From positions 2,172,501 to 2,236,500 of the forward strand of contig NZ_JAYKZY010000002.1 in the NCBI RefSeq assembly GCF_035818615.1: a stretch of 64,000 nt of DNA. Reading direction: 5' to 3'. A model generated the notes under the pieces. That model was given only the letters and a program-made list of their open reading frames with translations, was not told the origin of the DNA and did no database searches. Position 1 is the stretch's first letter. Every line of letters begins with the position of its first letter. This document shows positions 51,291 through 60,440 of the stretch, piece after piece. The stretch comes from Sphingobium sp. CR2-8 (GTDB taxonomy: Bacteria; Pseudomonadota; Alphaproteobacteria; Sphingomonadales; Sphingomonadaceae). The translations under genes and the position numbers were made by a program.

Positions 51291-51941
51291 TCACGCCTGC
51301 CCGTCCCTGTCCCGATACACCGGCAGTCCCAGCCCGCGCCAGATCGCCATCGCGCGCAGTGCAAAGCCCAGCAGCGCGGCGATCACCCCCGCGACCGGCA
51401 CGTCCAGTCCAATCCAGCGCAAGGCCACAAACAGGCCCGAGGCGAAAGCCGCTGCCGTCACATAAAGTTCGGGTCGCAGCAGGATCGACGGCTCCCCCGC
51501 CAGCAGGTCGCGCATGATGCCGCCGACGCAGCCGGTGACGACCCCCATGATCCCGGCGACGAAGGGCGGCACGCCAAAGCTCATCGCCTTGGCCGCGCCG
51601 AACACGGCGAAGGCGGCCAGCCCGATCGCGTCGAGCCAGTCCAGCGCCCGCTCGCTCCAGAATTTGCGCGGTGTGAACCACACCAGCAACGCCGCGCCCA
51701 TACAGGCGATGGCCGGGACTGCGTCCACCACCCAGAAGACCGGCGCGCCGATCAGCAGGTCGCGCACCGTGCCGCCACCTACCCCCGTGACCAGCGCGAA
51801 GAAGGTGAAGGTCACCAATGTCTGCTGCAACCGCGCCGCCGCCAGCGCGCCCGATGCGGCGAAGACGAAGGTACCCACGATGCTCAATGTTTCAAGCACC
51901 GGACCGATCGTCGTGGCGAGCGAGGGCGTGGGTGGGAGCAT
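51291..51941 (-). CDS. TRIC-type cation channel family protein (UPF0126/YicG-like)
   Basis: A 216-residue membrane protein with seven helices arranged as two repeats: GTFVFAASGALAAARLQQTL with GVGGGTVRDLLIGAPVFWV, and AAFAVFGAAKAMSFGVPPFV with GCVGGIMRDLLAGEPSILLR. The paired GGGxxRD motifs are the family signature; bacterial TRIC homologues conduct potassium. Start ATG 51941; ATG 51971 is possible. A REP3 pair lies just upstream. Confidence 0.88.
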   Translation of the reverse strand: MLPPTPSLATTIGPVLETLSIVGTFVFAASGALAAARLQQTLVTFTFFALVTGVGGGTVRDLLIGAPVFWVVDAVPAIACMGAALLVWFTPRKFWSERALDWLDAIGLAAFAVFGAAKAMSFGVPPFVAGIMGVVTGCVGGIMRDLLAGEPSILLRPELYVTAAAFASGLFVALRWIGLDVPVAGVIAALLGFALRAMAIWRGLGLPVYRDRDGQA

Positions 51942-51984
51942 GGCGCGATCTAGCTCTTTTCCTGGCATCATTGAAGTCCTGCAT

Positions 51985-52051
51985 GTTCCCGCGCAGGCGG
52001 GAACCCAGTTCGGACGGCAGGACTGGGTTCCCGCCTGCGCGGGAACACGCC
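51985..52051. repeat. REP3 inverted pair
   Basis: TTCCCGCGCAGGCGGGAACC and inverse GGTTCCCGCCTGCGCGGGAA with a short spacer. The same family lies in frame in lnt. Confidence 0.88.
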
Positions 52052-52137
52052 CCTGTGCCATCCCATCCTTTGTTTTCCGCGAAGCCAGCAGATGACGCCA
52101 TCTGCTTCGAAAATGCTCTAGGCAGCGGCGTGCTCCC

Positions 52138-53445
52138 CTATTTCCGCCCCTTCTCCACCGCCAGCCTACTCATCAGCATCGCGGCGCGCTTGGCTTGGCG
52201 CTTCATGGTCGACAGGTCCGCTTTTTCCGCCGGGCTATGATCGCCGCTGGACGCCAGGCCCAGCCCCACCAGCCCGTCAGTGTCCGCCGCGACGAAGGCG
52301 ATGTCGCCCGCCCCGCGCTTCAACGGATCGAGCGCCGGCATCTCCGGCAACCCCAGATCCTTGTTGATGCCGTTGAGCTTCGCCAGCAGCGCCTTGTTGC
52401 CTGCGGTCGGCGCCATCGACGGATAGCCCAGGTCGAACGCGATGCTGGCCCCGGTGCCGGGCAGGTGCCCGGCATCCACGATTCCCTGCATTTTCGCCTG
52501 GACGCGCTTCGTCTGTTCTTCGCTGAGCGTACGGAAATCGCCCTTCGCCACCGCAATCGGCGGAATGATGTTGGTCTTGCCCGTCACCGCGATGCGCACG
52601 CCGTCCTTGTCGACGTCGGCACTCTGCCCGCCGCCGATCAGCCCGACATTGAATGTCAGGTTTGGCTCGGGCAATTCCTTGCGGAAGGCGGTGACGATTC
52701 GCGCCAGTTCATAGATCGCGCCATCGCCCGCCGATGCGGAAAAAATGCCCGAACTATGGCCCGACTTGCCCGTCGTCGTCAGCGTCCAGCTGTTGGACGA
52801 TCGGCGCGCGATCGATCCCATGTCCCTGCCGGACTCCTGGGCCAGCCCTTCGAAATCCAGCGCTACGTCAGCGCGCTTGCCCGCGGCGATCAGGTCGGCC
52901 CGCGCGATCGACACCGGATCGCCCGAATCCTCCTCGTCACCGGTCAGCACCACTTTGATGTTCGCGGCCTTCAGCGTGCCCGCCGCCTGCATGGCCTTTA
53001 GCGCCAGCAGCATCGTCACCACCCCGCCCTTGTCGTCGGAAACGCCCGGACCGGACGCAAAGTCACCCTCGCGCTTGAAGGTCTGAAACGGCGAATCCGG
53101 TTCGAACACGGTGTCGAGATGGCCGATCAGGAGCATCTTCGTGCCGCCCGCTTTCCCCTTATGCACCGCGATCAGATGCCCGGCGCGCTTGGCCGCGTCC
53201 ATCGGCTGCCACGTTACGGTAAAGCCCAGCGCTTCGAATTCCGGCCGCAGCATATCGGCCACGGCCTTCACGCCTACAAAGTTCATCGACCCGCTATTCT
53301 GGTTCACCAGTTTTTCGAGCAACGAAATGGACGGCTCATAGCCCGCCTCCACGGTCGCGCCGATCTTCTGTTCCGCCGGGCTGAGCGCGGCATGCGCCAT
53401 CGGCGCGCCGCTCATTAGCAGCGCGCCCATCAGCATCGCCCGCAT
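52138..53445 (-). CDS. M20-family metallopeptidase (glutamate carboxypeptidase-like), exported
   Basis: A 435-residue protein with a signal peptide (MRAMLMGALLMSGAPMAHAA). LLIGHLDTVFEPDSPF (zinc His and catalytic Asp), GVSDDKGGVVTMLLAL (bridging Asp) and LTGDEEDSGDP (catalytic and zinc Glu) are the M20 motifs; SSGDHSPAEKADLS carries the final His. Periplasmic peptidase, possibly CPG2-like on folate-type glutamate conjugates, though substrate is unproven. Its start overlaps the gpx stop (TGATG). Confidence 0.92.
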   Translation of the reverse strand: MRAMLMGALLMSGAPMAHAALSPAEQKIGATVEAGYEPSISLLEKLVNQNSGSMNFVGVKAVADMLRPEFEALGFTVTWQPMDAAKRAGHLIAVHKGKAGGTKMLLIGHLDTVFEPDSPFQTFKREGDFASGPGVSDDKGGVVTMLLALKAMQAAGTLKAANIKVVLTGDEEDSGDPVSIARADLIAAGKRADVALDFEGLAQESGRDMGSIARRSSNSWTLTTTGKSGHSSGIFSASAGDGAIYELARIVTAFRKELPEPNLTFNVGLIGGGQSADVDKDGVRIAVTGKTNIIPPIAVAKGDFRTLSEEQTKRVQAKMQGIVDAGHLPGTGASIAFDLGYPSMAPTAGNKALLAKLNGINKDLGLPEMPALDPLKRGAGDIAFVAADTDGLVGLGLASSGDHSPAEKADLSTMKRQAKRAAMLMSRLAVEKGRK

Positions 53446-53990
53446 CACTTCGCCAGTTCCGCCTCGATCGCGGCGACAAGCCCGGCGTCATCGGGTGCGG
53501 TGTTGGGCGCAAAGCGGGCGGCGACGCTGCCATTCTTGGCGATCAGGAACTTCTCGAAATTCCACAACACTTCGGGTTGCGGATTGGGCGTGATGCCATA
53601 GCCGGTCAGCTTCTCACGGAACCCACCGGCATCGCCCTGCGCATCGGGCTGGGCGCTGGTCAGCGCGGCATAGAGCGGGTGCTTGTCCGGCCCGGTGACG
53701 ACGATCTTTTCGAACATCGGAAAGTCGACACCGAAATTGGTGGTGCAGAAGGTCGCGATCTCGTCGTTGCTGCCCGGCTCCTGCGCGCCGAAGTCGTTGG
53801 CGGGGAAACCGGCGACCACCAGCCCCTTGTCCTTATAATCGGCGTAGAGCTTTTCCAGCCCTTCATATTGGGGGGTCAGGCCGCATTTGGACGCCACATT
53901 GACCGCCAGCACCACCTTGCCTGCATAATCCGCCAGGCTGGCGTCAGCGCCCTTGATGGTCTTGAGCGGGATCTGCTGGATATCGGTCAT
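53445..53990 (-). CDS. Glutathione peroxidase family protein
   Basis: A 181-residue thiol peroxidase. NVASKCGLTPQYEGLEKLYA has the peroxidatic Cys 36, GFPANDFGAQEPGSNDEI the Gln 70, and PEVLWNFEKFLI the Trp of the catalytic tetrad. It is a cysteine (not selenocysteine) enzyme and may use thioredoxin rather than glutathione. The ATG follows GGAGAAGACC. Coupled to the peptidase downstream. Confidence 0.95.
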   Translation of the reverse strand: MTDIQQIPLKTIKGADASLADYAGKVVLAVNVASKCGLTPQYEGLEKLYADYKDKGLVVAGFPANDFGAQEPGSNDEIATFCTTNFGVDFPMFEKIVVTGPDKHPLYAALTSAQPDAQGDAGGFREKLTGYGITPNPQPEVLWNFEKFLIAKNGSVAARFAPNTAPDDAGLVAAIEAELAK

Positions 53991-54029
53991 GGTCTTCTCC
54001 TGGGAATCGGGTCGCGGCGGACCTTGGCA

Positions 54030-54740
54030 TCAAATCGCCGCGCCGAACAGATGTCCCGCGCCCGCCGTCACCGCCATCGCCAGCATGCCCCAGAATAGGG
54101 TGCGGACGACCGATCGCAACGGCCTGGCCCCGCCCAGCCGCGCGCCGACATAGCCCAGCAGCAGCAGGCAGAGCAGGCACACCCCGACGATCGCGGGGAT
54201 CGCGCCGCTCGCCGGCGTCAGCGCCGCCGCCAGCACCGGCGGCGCGGCGCCCGTGGCGAAACTGGCGGCGGAGGCCAAGGCCGCCTGCACCGGCCGCGCC
54301 GTCGCCAGATCGGAAATGCCCAGTTCGTCGCGCGCATGCGCGCCCAGCGCGTCGGCGGCCATCAACTGCTCGGCCACCTGTCCTGCCAGGTCGCGGGTCA
54401 GGCCGCGATCGACATAGATGTCGCGCAATTCCACCCATTCGGCATGCGGCTGGCTGGCGAGCGCCGCCTGCTCCTTGGCCAGGTCCGCGCGTTCGGTATC
54501 GGACTGGGCGCTGACGGACACATATTCGCCCGCCGCCATCGACATCGCCCCGGCTACCAGCGCGGCTACGCCCGACAGTAAAATGGACTGCGACCCCGCC
54601 CCCGATGCGGCGACGCCCGTCATCAGGCTGGCGGTGGACACGATCCCGTCATTCGCCCCCAGCACCGCCGCGCGCAGCCAGCCGACGCGGTTGACATAAT
54701 GGATGGCGTGGTGGGGCTGGGCCGTGCTGTGCGTGTCCAT
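54030..54740 (-). CDS. VIT-family (VIT1/CCC1-like) transporter
   Basis: A 236-residue membrane protein. HAIHYVNRVGWLRAAVLGAN and DGIVSTASLMTGVAASGAG form the first helix; AGAMSMAAGEYVSVSAQSDT is the second signature; acidic helices (ERADLAKEQAAL) lie between membrane parts, as in ferrous iron/manganese exporters. It probably moves Fe2+ or Mn2+. It lies 40 bases upstream of gpx on the same strand, which fits an oxidative-stress link. Confidence 0.92.
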   Translation of the reverse strand: MDTHSTAQPHHAIHYVNRVGWLRAAVLGANDGIVSTASLMTGVAASGAGSQSILLSGVAALVAGAMSMAAGEYVSVSAQSDTERADLAKEQAALASQPHAEWVELRDIYVDRGLTRDLAGQVAEQLMAADALGAHARDELGISDLATARPVQAALASAASFATGAAPPVLAAALTPASGAIPAIVGVCLLCLLLLGYVGARLGGARPLRSVVRTLFWGMLAMAVTAGAGHLFGAAI

Positions 54741-54758
54741 GATTGCAGCCTCTCATCA

Positions 54759-54856
54759 CCGTTCGCCCTGAGCCTGTCGAACCGAAGGTCGGCGAAGCCA
54801 ACGGCCTTGCTTCTTTTGAAGAAAGGAAAGGGCTTCGACAAGCTCAGCCCGAACGG
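54759..54856. repeat. REP1 inverted pair
   Basis: CCGTTCGCCCTGAGCCTGTC and inverse CTTCGACAAGCTCAGCCCGA around a TTCTTTTGAAGAA hairpin. This is the clearest full copy, and shows what the element at the insertion sequence looked like before it was split. Confidence 0.9.
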
Positions 54857-54870
54857 ATGAGAGATGAGGA

Positions 54871-56651
54871 CTACCCCGCCAACCCTTCCGCCTTTTCCGC
54901 CAGTTCCAGCCAGCGCTCCTCCGCCGCATCCTTATCGCTCCGCGCCTTTTCGATCGCGCTCGTCAGCGCATCGAACCGCTTGCGGTCGCGCGTATAGAGC
55001 GCCGGATCGGCCAGCGCCTCTTCATCGCGCACGATCGCCGCTTCCAGTTCCTCGATCCGCTTGGGCAGCAGTTCCAGGTCGCGCTGGTCCTTGTAGGTCA
55101 GCTTGGCCGACACGGGCTTGGGCGGCGGGGGCGCGGCAACCGCCTTCTTCTCCGCTTTGGCCGCCTTGCGCGGATCGCGCTTGGCGATCCAGTCGGCATA
55201 GCCGCCCACGATCACGTCCACGACGCCCGTGCCGTCCAGCCCCAGCGTCACCGTAACTGTGCGGTCCAGAAAGTCGCGGTCGTGGCTGACGATCAGCACG
55301 GTGCCATCATAATCGGCGATCACTTCCTGCAACAGGTCCAGCGTTTCGAGGTCGAGGTCGTTGGTCGGCTCGTCCAGCACCAGCAGGTTCGATTCGCGGG
55401 CGAATTCGCGCGCGAACAGCAGACGCGACCGCTCCCCGCCGGACAATGTCGCGACCTTCGCCTCCGCCAACGACGGGTCGAACAGAAAGTCCTTCAGATA
55501 GCCGTGGATATGCTTCCGCACCCCGCGCACGTCGATCCAGTCGCCCCCTTCGGCCAGCACGTCGCGGACGGTCTTGTCGCCCTGCATCAGGCTGCGCTGC
55601 TGGTCGATGAAGATCATGTCCAGCGTCTTGGCCAGCGTCACGCTGCCGCTGTCGGGCACCAGTTCGCCGGTCAGCAATTTCAGCAGTGTCGACTTGCCCG
55701 CGCCGTTGCCCCCGACGATGCCGATCCGGTCGCCGCGCTGCACGCGCAGCGACAGGTCGTCGATGATCGTCCGCTCGCCGAATGTCTTGGTGACATGCTC
55801 GACCTTGATGACGCTCTTGGTCTTGCTGTCGTCACTCGCCACCGCAATCTTTGCGATGCCCTGCGGCCCGTTCATCGCCGCGCGCGTTTCGCGCATCTCC
55901 CACAGCTTGGCGAGCCGCCCCTGGTTGCGCTTGCGCCGCGCGGTGACGCCGCGTTCCAGCCAATGCGCCTCGATCTTCAGCTTCGCGTCCAGCTTTTCAG
56001 CTGCCCGCGCTTCTTCGGCATAGACCGCTTCCATCCACTGTTCGAACCCGCCGAAGCCGATCTCGTTGCGGCGAATCTGCCCCGGTCCAGCCACAAGGTC
56101 TGGCGCGTCAACCGCGTCAGGAAGGCGCGGTCATGGCTGATGACGATGAACGCGCCATTATAGCGTGCCATCCAGTTTTCGATCCAGTCGATCGCGGCGA
56201 TATCCAGATGGTTGGTCGGCTCGTCCAGCAACAGCAGGTCCGGTTCGCTCGCCAGCGCGCGGGCGATGGCGGCGCGGCGGCGCTCGCCCCCGCTCGCCGT
56301 CTTCGCCTCGCGCGACAGGTCTATGCCCAGCTGGTCGGCGATCGCCTCCACCGCATGCGCGGGCGGCGCGAACGCGCCCGACAGCGCAAAATCGTGCAGC
56401 GTAGCGAAGGGCGTGACGTCCGGGTCCTGCTCCAGCGTGATGACCCGCGCGCCCGGCTGCACCGAACGCACGCCTTCGTCCGCTTCGATCTGCCCGCCCA
56501 GCAATTTGAGCAGCGTCGTCTTGCCCACGCCATTGCGGCCGATCAGCGCCAGCCGATCCTTTGCGCCCACCGCGATGTTGAGGCCGCGAAACAGCCAATG
56601 GGTGCCCTGCGAGAGGCCGAGATTTTCGAACGAGAGAATAGGAGCTGCCAT
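54871..56651 (-). pseudogene. ABC-F family ATPase (Uup-like), frameshifted
   Basis: The first ATPase (FRGLNIAVGAKDRLALIGRN with GRNGVGKT; TASGGERRRAAIARAL; LLLDEPTNHLD) starts at ATG 56651. After RQTLWLDRG the frame is lost; adding one G to the run at top-strand 56080-56083 continues as QIRRNEIGFGGFEQWMEAVY. The second part has GGNGAGKST, LSGGERSRLLFAREF, LDEPTNDLDLETLD and a C-terminal coiled coil (ELEAAIVRDEEALADPALYT), as in Uup. Soluble, acts on ribosomes or DNA junctions. Probably intact in the organism. Confidence 0.88.
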
Positions 56652-56789
56652 GGCGGTGCAGCTAAGGCCTACGACGCGCGGTAGCAAGTGCGGAACCGGA
56701 AAGCTGTCCGACGGCTTTCAACGCATGTCAGCGTCCATTCATCGCACCCCGGCCAAATGGGGCGCACGACTTCCAGAGGAGAAATATCC

Positions 56790-57521
56790 ATGAAATCCGC
56801 TCTCGCCCTGATGGCGCTCGGCGTTGCCGCCCTGCCGATTGCGGCCGTCGCCCAGACCAGCGTCACCATCGCCGAGACGGCGCCGGTCGTGACGCTCAAC
56901 GTCACCGAAAGCGTCGAGGCTGCGCCAAACGTCGCGACCGTCGGCACCGGCGTCCAGACCCGCGCCCAGACCGCACAGGCCGCGATGCAGGACAATGCCG
57001 CCAAGACCGAAAAGCTGATCGCCGCCCTCGCCAAGGCAGGGATCGCCAAGAAGGACATCCAGACCAGCGGCATCAACCTGTCGGCCCAATATGACTATAG
57101 CAACCGCGACGGCCAGCCCGAAGGACCGCGCTTCATCGGCTATGAAGCGTCCAACCAGCTGACCGTGAAGCTGCGCGACATCAAAAAGGTCGGCGCCTCG
57201 CTCGACGCCATGGTTGCGGCAGGCGCGACCAACATCAATGGCCCGACCTTCTCCATCGAAGACCCCTCGCCCCTGATCGTGCAGGCGCGCGGCGCGGCGC
57301 TAAAGAGCGCGAAGGCGCAGGCCGATTATTATGCGCAGGCGGCGGGTTTCCGCTCGGCCCGCCTCGTGTCGATCAGCGAAAACAACAGTGGCGGCCAGCC
57401 ACCCATGCCCATGATGCAAAGCGCCCGCTTCAAGGCGGACGCCGTGACGACGACCCCGGTCGAACCCGGCCAGGTCAGCGCTTCGGTGACGCTCACGGTC
57501 CAATATGCGCTGGATAAGTAA
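56790..57521 (+). CDS. SIMPL-domain (DUF541) periplasmic protein
   Basis: A 243-residue protein with a signal peptide (MKSALALMALGVAALPIAAV ending AQT). The SIMPL fold is shown by VATVGTGVQTRAQTAQAAMQ, AKKDIQTSGINLSAQYDYS, and KSAKAQADYYAQAAGFRSAR, ending VSASVTLTVQYAL. Members such as BP26/YggE form periplasmic channels-like rings and reduce oxidative stress by unknown means. AGAGGAGAAA precedes the ATG. Confidence 0.92.
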   Translation: MKSALALMALGVAALPIAAVAQTSVTIAETAPVVTLNVTESVEAAPNVATVGTGVQTRAQTAQAAMQDNAAKTEKLIAALAKAGIAKKDIQTSGINLSAQYDYSNRDGQPEGPRFIGYEASNQLTVKLRDIKKVGASLDAMVAAGATNINGPTFSIEDPSPLIVQARGAALKSAKAQADYYAQAAGFRSARLVSISENNSGGQPPMPMMQSARFKADAVTTTPVEPGQVSASVTLTVQYALDK

Positions 57522-57542
57522 GATCTGCCGATAAACCGACAT

Positions 57543-57618
57543 CGTCATCCCCGCGCAGGCGGGGATGACCCTGAATAGAAGAGGCGGCGATGTAGCGACA
57601 TCGCCGCCTCTTCTATTC
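57543..57618. repeat. REP3-like palindrome and a perfect 21-bp hairpin
   Basis: CGTCATCCCCGCGCAGGCGG with GGATGAC (57543-57570), directly followed by GAATAGAAGAGGCGGCGATG T at 57573-57593, loop AGCG, and its exact complement to 57618. The hairpin has 21 paired bases with no mismatch. It lies between SIMPL and PepSY genes. Confidence 0.9.
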
Positions 57619-57663
57619 GCCGTCCGTCTATTCACCACCTGTTCAATGCCCTGCGCCTATGTC

Positions 57664-57996
57664 ATGCCCATGCCTATGCCATGGAACCGCCTGCCCCGCT
57701 CCCTGACCTTCGCCTTCGGCGCGACCCTTGCCCTGACGATGGCCATGCCCGCCGCCGACGCGGGCAATCGTCGTGACGAACAGGACGCCGCGCGCCGCGC
57801 CATGCTGGACGGGCAGGTCATGCCCTTCGCCATGATCAAGCGCCGCGTCGACGCGGCGATGGGCGGCGCATCCTATGTCGGCAGCGAATTCGACCCGTCG
57901 TCCAACCGCTATCGCCTGAAATATGTGAAGGACGGGAAGGTGATGTGGGTTGATGCGGATGGCCGGACAGGCGATATCATCGGTATGGCGCGCTGA
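57664..57996 (+). CDS. PepSY-domain exported protein
   Basis: About 110 residues. Signal peptide (SLTFAFGATLALTMAMPAAD), then a PepSY fold (DGQVMPFAMIKRRVDAAMGG; LKYVKDGKVMWVDADGRTGD). Several ATGs lie in a row; 57664 is a compromise and 57646 or 57676 are possible. PepSY proteins beside a PhoPQ-like pair are common in alphaproteobacteria and may modulate its sensor. It precedes the response regulator by 44 bases. Confidence 0.8.
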   Translation: MPMPMPWNRLPRSLTFAFGATLALTMAMPAADAGNRRDEQDAARRAMLDGQVMPFAMIKRRVDAAMGGASYVGSEFDPSSNRYRLKYVKDGKVMWVDADGRTGDIIGMAR

Positions 57997-58040
57997 CCCG
58001 CACGCTTCACGACACGCAATAAGAGAAACGGACCAGACCC

Positions 58041-58706
58041 ATGCGCCTGCTGATCGTCGAGGATGAACCGAATCTGGGCCAGCAGCTCAGGAACACGCTG
58101 GAGGGCGCAGGCTATGCCGTGGACCTTGCCACCGATGGCGAGGACGGCCATTTTCTGGGCGCGACCGAAAGCTATGACGCGGTCGTGCTGGACCTGGGCC
58201 TGCCCACCATCGACGGCCTGACCGTGCTGGACCGCTGGCGCAAGGAAGGCCGCGCCTTTCCCGTGCTGGTGCTGACCGCGCGCGACAGCTGGTCGGACAA
58301 GGTGGCAGGGCTGGATGCGGGCGCGGACGACTATCTCGCCAAGCCGTTCCAGAGCGAGGAACTGATCGCCCGCCTGCGCGCGCTCATCCGCCGCGCGTCG
58401 GGCAATGCGTCGAGCGAACTTATCGCAGGCGATGTCCGGCTGGACACCCGGTCTGGCAAGGTGACGCTGAAGGGCGACCCGGTCAAACTCACCGCGCAGG
58501 AATATAAGCTCTTGTCCTACCTGCTCCACCACAAGGGCAAGGTCGTCAGCCGCACGGAACTGATCGAACATATTTACGATCAGGATTTCGACCGCGATTC
58601 CAACACGATCGAAGTGTTCGTGACCCGCATCCGCAAGAAACTGGGCGCGGACGTCATCACCACCATTCGCGGCCTTGGCTACAGCCTGGACGAGCCGGGG
58701 CGGTAA
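58041..58706 (+). CDS. OmpR/PhoP-type response regulator
   Basis: A 221-residue regulator: MRLLIVEDEPNLGQQLRNTL (acidic pocket), YDAVVLDLGLPTIDGLTVLD (phospho-Asp), VLTARDSWSDKVAGLDAGAD and YLAKPFQSEEL (Lys). The C-terminal winged helix has ELIEHIYDQDFDRDSNTIEV and ITTIRGLGYSLDEPG. The cognate kinase follows after a REP1 pair. Confidence 0.95.
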   Translation: MRLLIVEDEPNLGQQLRNTLEGAGYAVDLATDGEDGHFLGATESYDAVVLDLGLPTIDGLTVLDRWRKEGRAFPVLVLTARDSWSDKVAGLDAGADDYLAKPFQSEELIARLRALIRRASGNASSELIAGDVRLDTRSGKVTLKGDPVKLTAQEYKLLSYLLHHKGKVVSRTELIEHIYDQDFDRDSNTIEVFVTRIRKKLGADVITTIRGLGYSLDEPGR

Positions 58707-58726
58707 CAATCACCGCCCTCCCAGCC

Positions 58727-58809
58727 CCGTTCGGTTCGAGCTTGTCGAGAACGGGTCTTGCCGCTCATATTCTCGACAGGCGCTTCTCGAAGCTGCTCGA
58801 ACCGAACGG
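58727..58809. repeat. REP1 inverted pair between regulator and kinase
   Basis: CCGTTCGGTTCGAGCTTGTC and inverse GAAGCTGCTCGAACCGAACG. It lies between two genes that are normally adjacent in an operon and ends seven bases before the kinase GTG. Confidence 0.88.
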
Positions 58810-58815
58810 TGAATA

Positions 58816-60180
58816 GTGACGGACAACCTATCCCCTCCCCCCGTCCGCTCCACCGGCTCCATCAGCCGACGGATGATCGGCATCGCCGCGCTGTGGATCA
58901 GCGTGTTGCTGATCGGTGGCGGCGTGGCGCTGGACCGGGTGCTAGCGGACGCGATCACGCGCAATTTCGACGACGGCATGAATTATGTGCTGACCGCGAT
59001 GATCGCCGCGTCAGAAATCGGCCCGGACGGCGAAGTGTTGTTCAACCGCGAACTGGCCGACCAGCGCTTCCTGGAACCCAGCAGCGGCCTTTATTACCAG
59101 ATCAGCGCCAAGGGGCATGAAGATTGGCGCTCCCGCTCGCTGTGGGATCGCGCGCTCAAGGTGCCGGCGGAACATCAGGACCGCCACCTCCATATCTACA
59201 ACAGCAAGCAATTTCCCGGAGAGGATTTGCGCATCATGGAGCGCACCGTCGTCCTGCCCGGCTCCAACACCCGCTGGCTGTTCATGGTCGGCCAGGCGCG
59301 CGAGGGGCTGGACGGACAGATCAGGACGCTGCGCACCACTCTGTTCAACAGTTTCGCGCTGCTGGCGCTTGGCCTGTTCATGCTGGCAACGATGCAGACC
59401 ATCTACGGCCTGCGCCCCCTGCGCAAAGTCCGGCTGGAAATCATCCGCATGCGCAGCGGGGAGAAAAGCCGCGTGACCGAACCCATGCCCGCCGAAGTGC
59501 TGCCCATGGTCGAGGAACTGAACGCCCTGCTCGCCCACAATGAACGCCAGGCGGAGGAAGCGCGCACCCATGCGGGCAATCTGGCCCATGCGCTCAAGAC
59601 GCCGCTGACCGTCATCATGAATGCGGCGACGGCGCAGGCGCCGGACCTGGGCGACGCGGTGATCCGCGAGGCGACGACGATGCGGCGGCAGGTCGACCAT
59701 CACCTCGCCCGCGCCCGCGCGGTGGGTCGGCGCGGCGCGGCGCAGAGCCGGGCGGAGGTCTGGGCCAGCCTGACTGCGGTCGAGCGCGCGGTCCAGCGCC
59801 TCTATCCCGAAGCCCGTGTCGACATGGACGGCGACAAGGACGCCGCCGTCCGGGTCGAGCGCCAGGATCTGGACGAAATGCTGGGCAACCTCATCGAAAA
59901 CGCCGCCAAATATGGCGGCGGCAGCGTCTTCGCCACCGTGGTCGCGCGCGCGGGCGGCATGGTGGAGATATTGGTCGAGGATGACGGCATGGGCATTCCC
60001 GAAACCGAACGGGTGCGCATCTTCGATCGGGGCGTGCGGCTGGATTCGGGCAAGCCCGGCACCGGCCTCGGCCTCGCCATCGTCCGCGACGTTGCAGAAA
60101 TTTATGGCGGGACGGTCGCGCTGGAGGAGAGCGAGGATCTGGGCGGGCTGCTCGTGCGGTTGCGGCTGCCGTCTGCGTGA
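58816..60180 (+). CDS. PhoQ-like sensor histidine kinase
   Basis: A 454-residue kinase, GTG start. Two membrane helices (IAALWISVLLIGGGVALDRV; LFNSFALLALGLFMLATMQT) bracket a ~120-residue periplasmic sensor domain. The H box is GNLAHALKTPLTVIMN, the N box LGNLIENAAKYG, then VEDDGMGIPETERVRIFDRG and GTGLGLAIVRDVAEIYGG. The HALKTPL form is typical of PhoQ-type kinases. The ligand is unknown. The ribosome site lies at the edge of the REP1 repeat. Confidence 0.94.
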   Translation: MTDNLSPPPVRSTGSISRRMIGIAALWISVLLIGGGVALDRVLADAITRNFDDGMNYVLTAMIAASEIGPDGEVLFNRELADQRFLEPSSGLYYQISAKGHEDWRSRSLWDRALKVPAEHQDRHLHIYNSKQFPGEDLRIMERTVVLPGSNTRWLFMVGQAREGLDGQIRTLRTTLFNSFALLALGLFMLATMQTIYGLRPLRKVRLEIIRMRSGEKSRVTEPMPAEVLPMVEELNALLAHNERQAEEARTHAGNLAHALKTPLTVIMNAATAQAPDLGDAVIREATTMRRQVDHHLARARAVGRRGAAQSRAEVWASLTAVERAVQRLYPEARVDMDGDKDAAVRVERQDLDEMLGNLIENAAKYGGGSVFATVVARAGGMVEILVEDDGMGIPETERVRIFDRGVRLDSGKPGTGLGLAIVRDVAEIYGGTVALEESEDLGGLLVRLRLPSA

Positions 60181-60214
60181 GGGGCATGTCCGACCCCTTA
60201 CAGGCATCCGAAAT

Positions 60215-60231
60215 CCGTTCGGGCTGAGCTT
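60215..60231. repeat. Left half of a split REP1 pair
   Basis: CCGTTCGGGCTGAGCTT stops where the full element at 54759-54856 continues (on its other strand) with GTCGAAG. The continuation is found at 61771, on the far side of the insertion sequence. Confidence 0.75.
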
Positions 60232-60267
60232 ATACCAAGTTGCATTGATAGGAAACTATAGCCAGTT

Positions 60268-60332
60268 GTTCCCCGGCGCAGGCCGGGGTCCAGTTCTGAG
60301 TGCGGGACTGGACCCGGCCTGCGCCGGGGAAC
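60268..60332. repeat. REP2 inverted pair
   Basis: GTTCCCCGGCGCAGGCCGGG and inverse CCGGCCTGCGCCGGGGAAC, within the segment that splits the REP1 pair. Confidence 0.88.
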
Positions 60333-60440
60333 TTGCCCTATGGGTTAGCATCATCGCATTTTGTTGGGGTGGACGGCCTCCGTACGGCATCGCGATGTGC
60401 CAGAATGAGGTTGTTGTAATCTCAAACGAGGAGACCGTCC

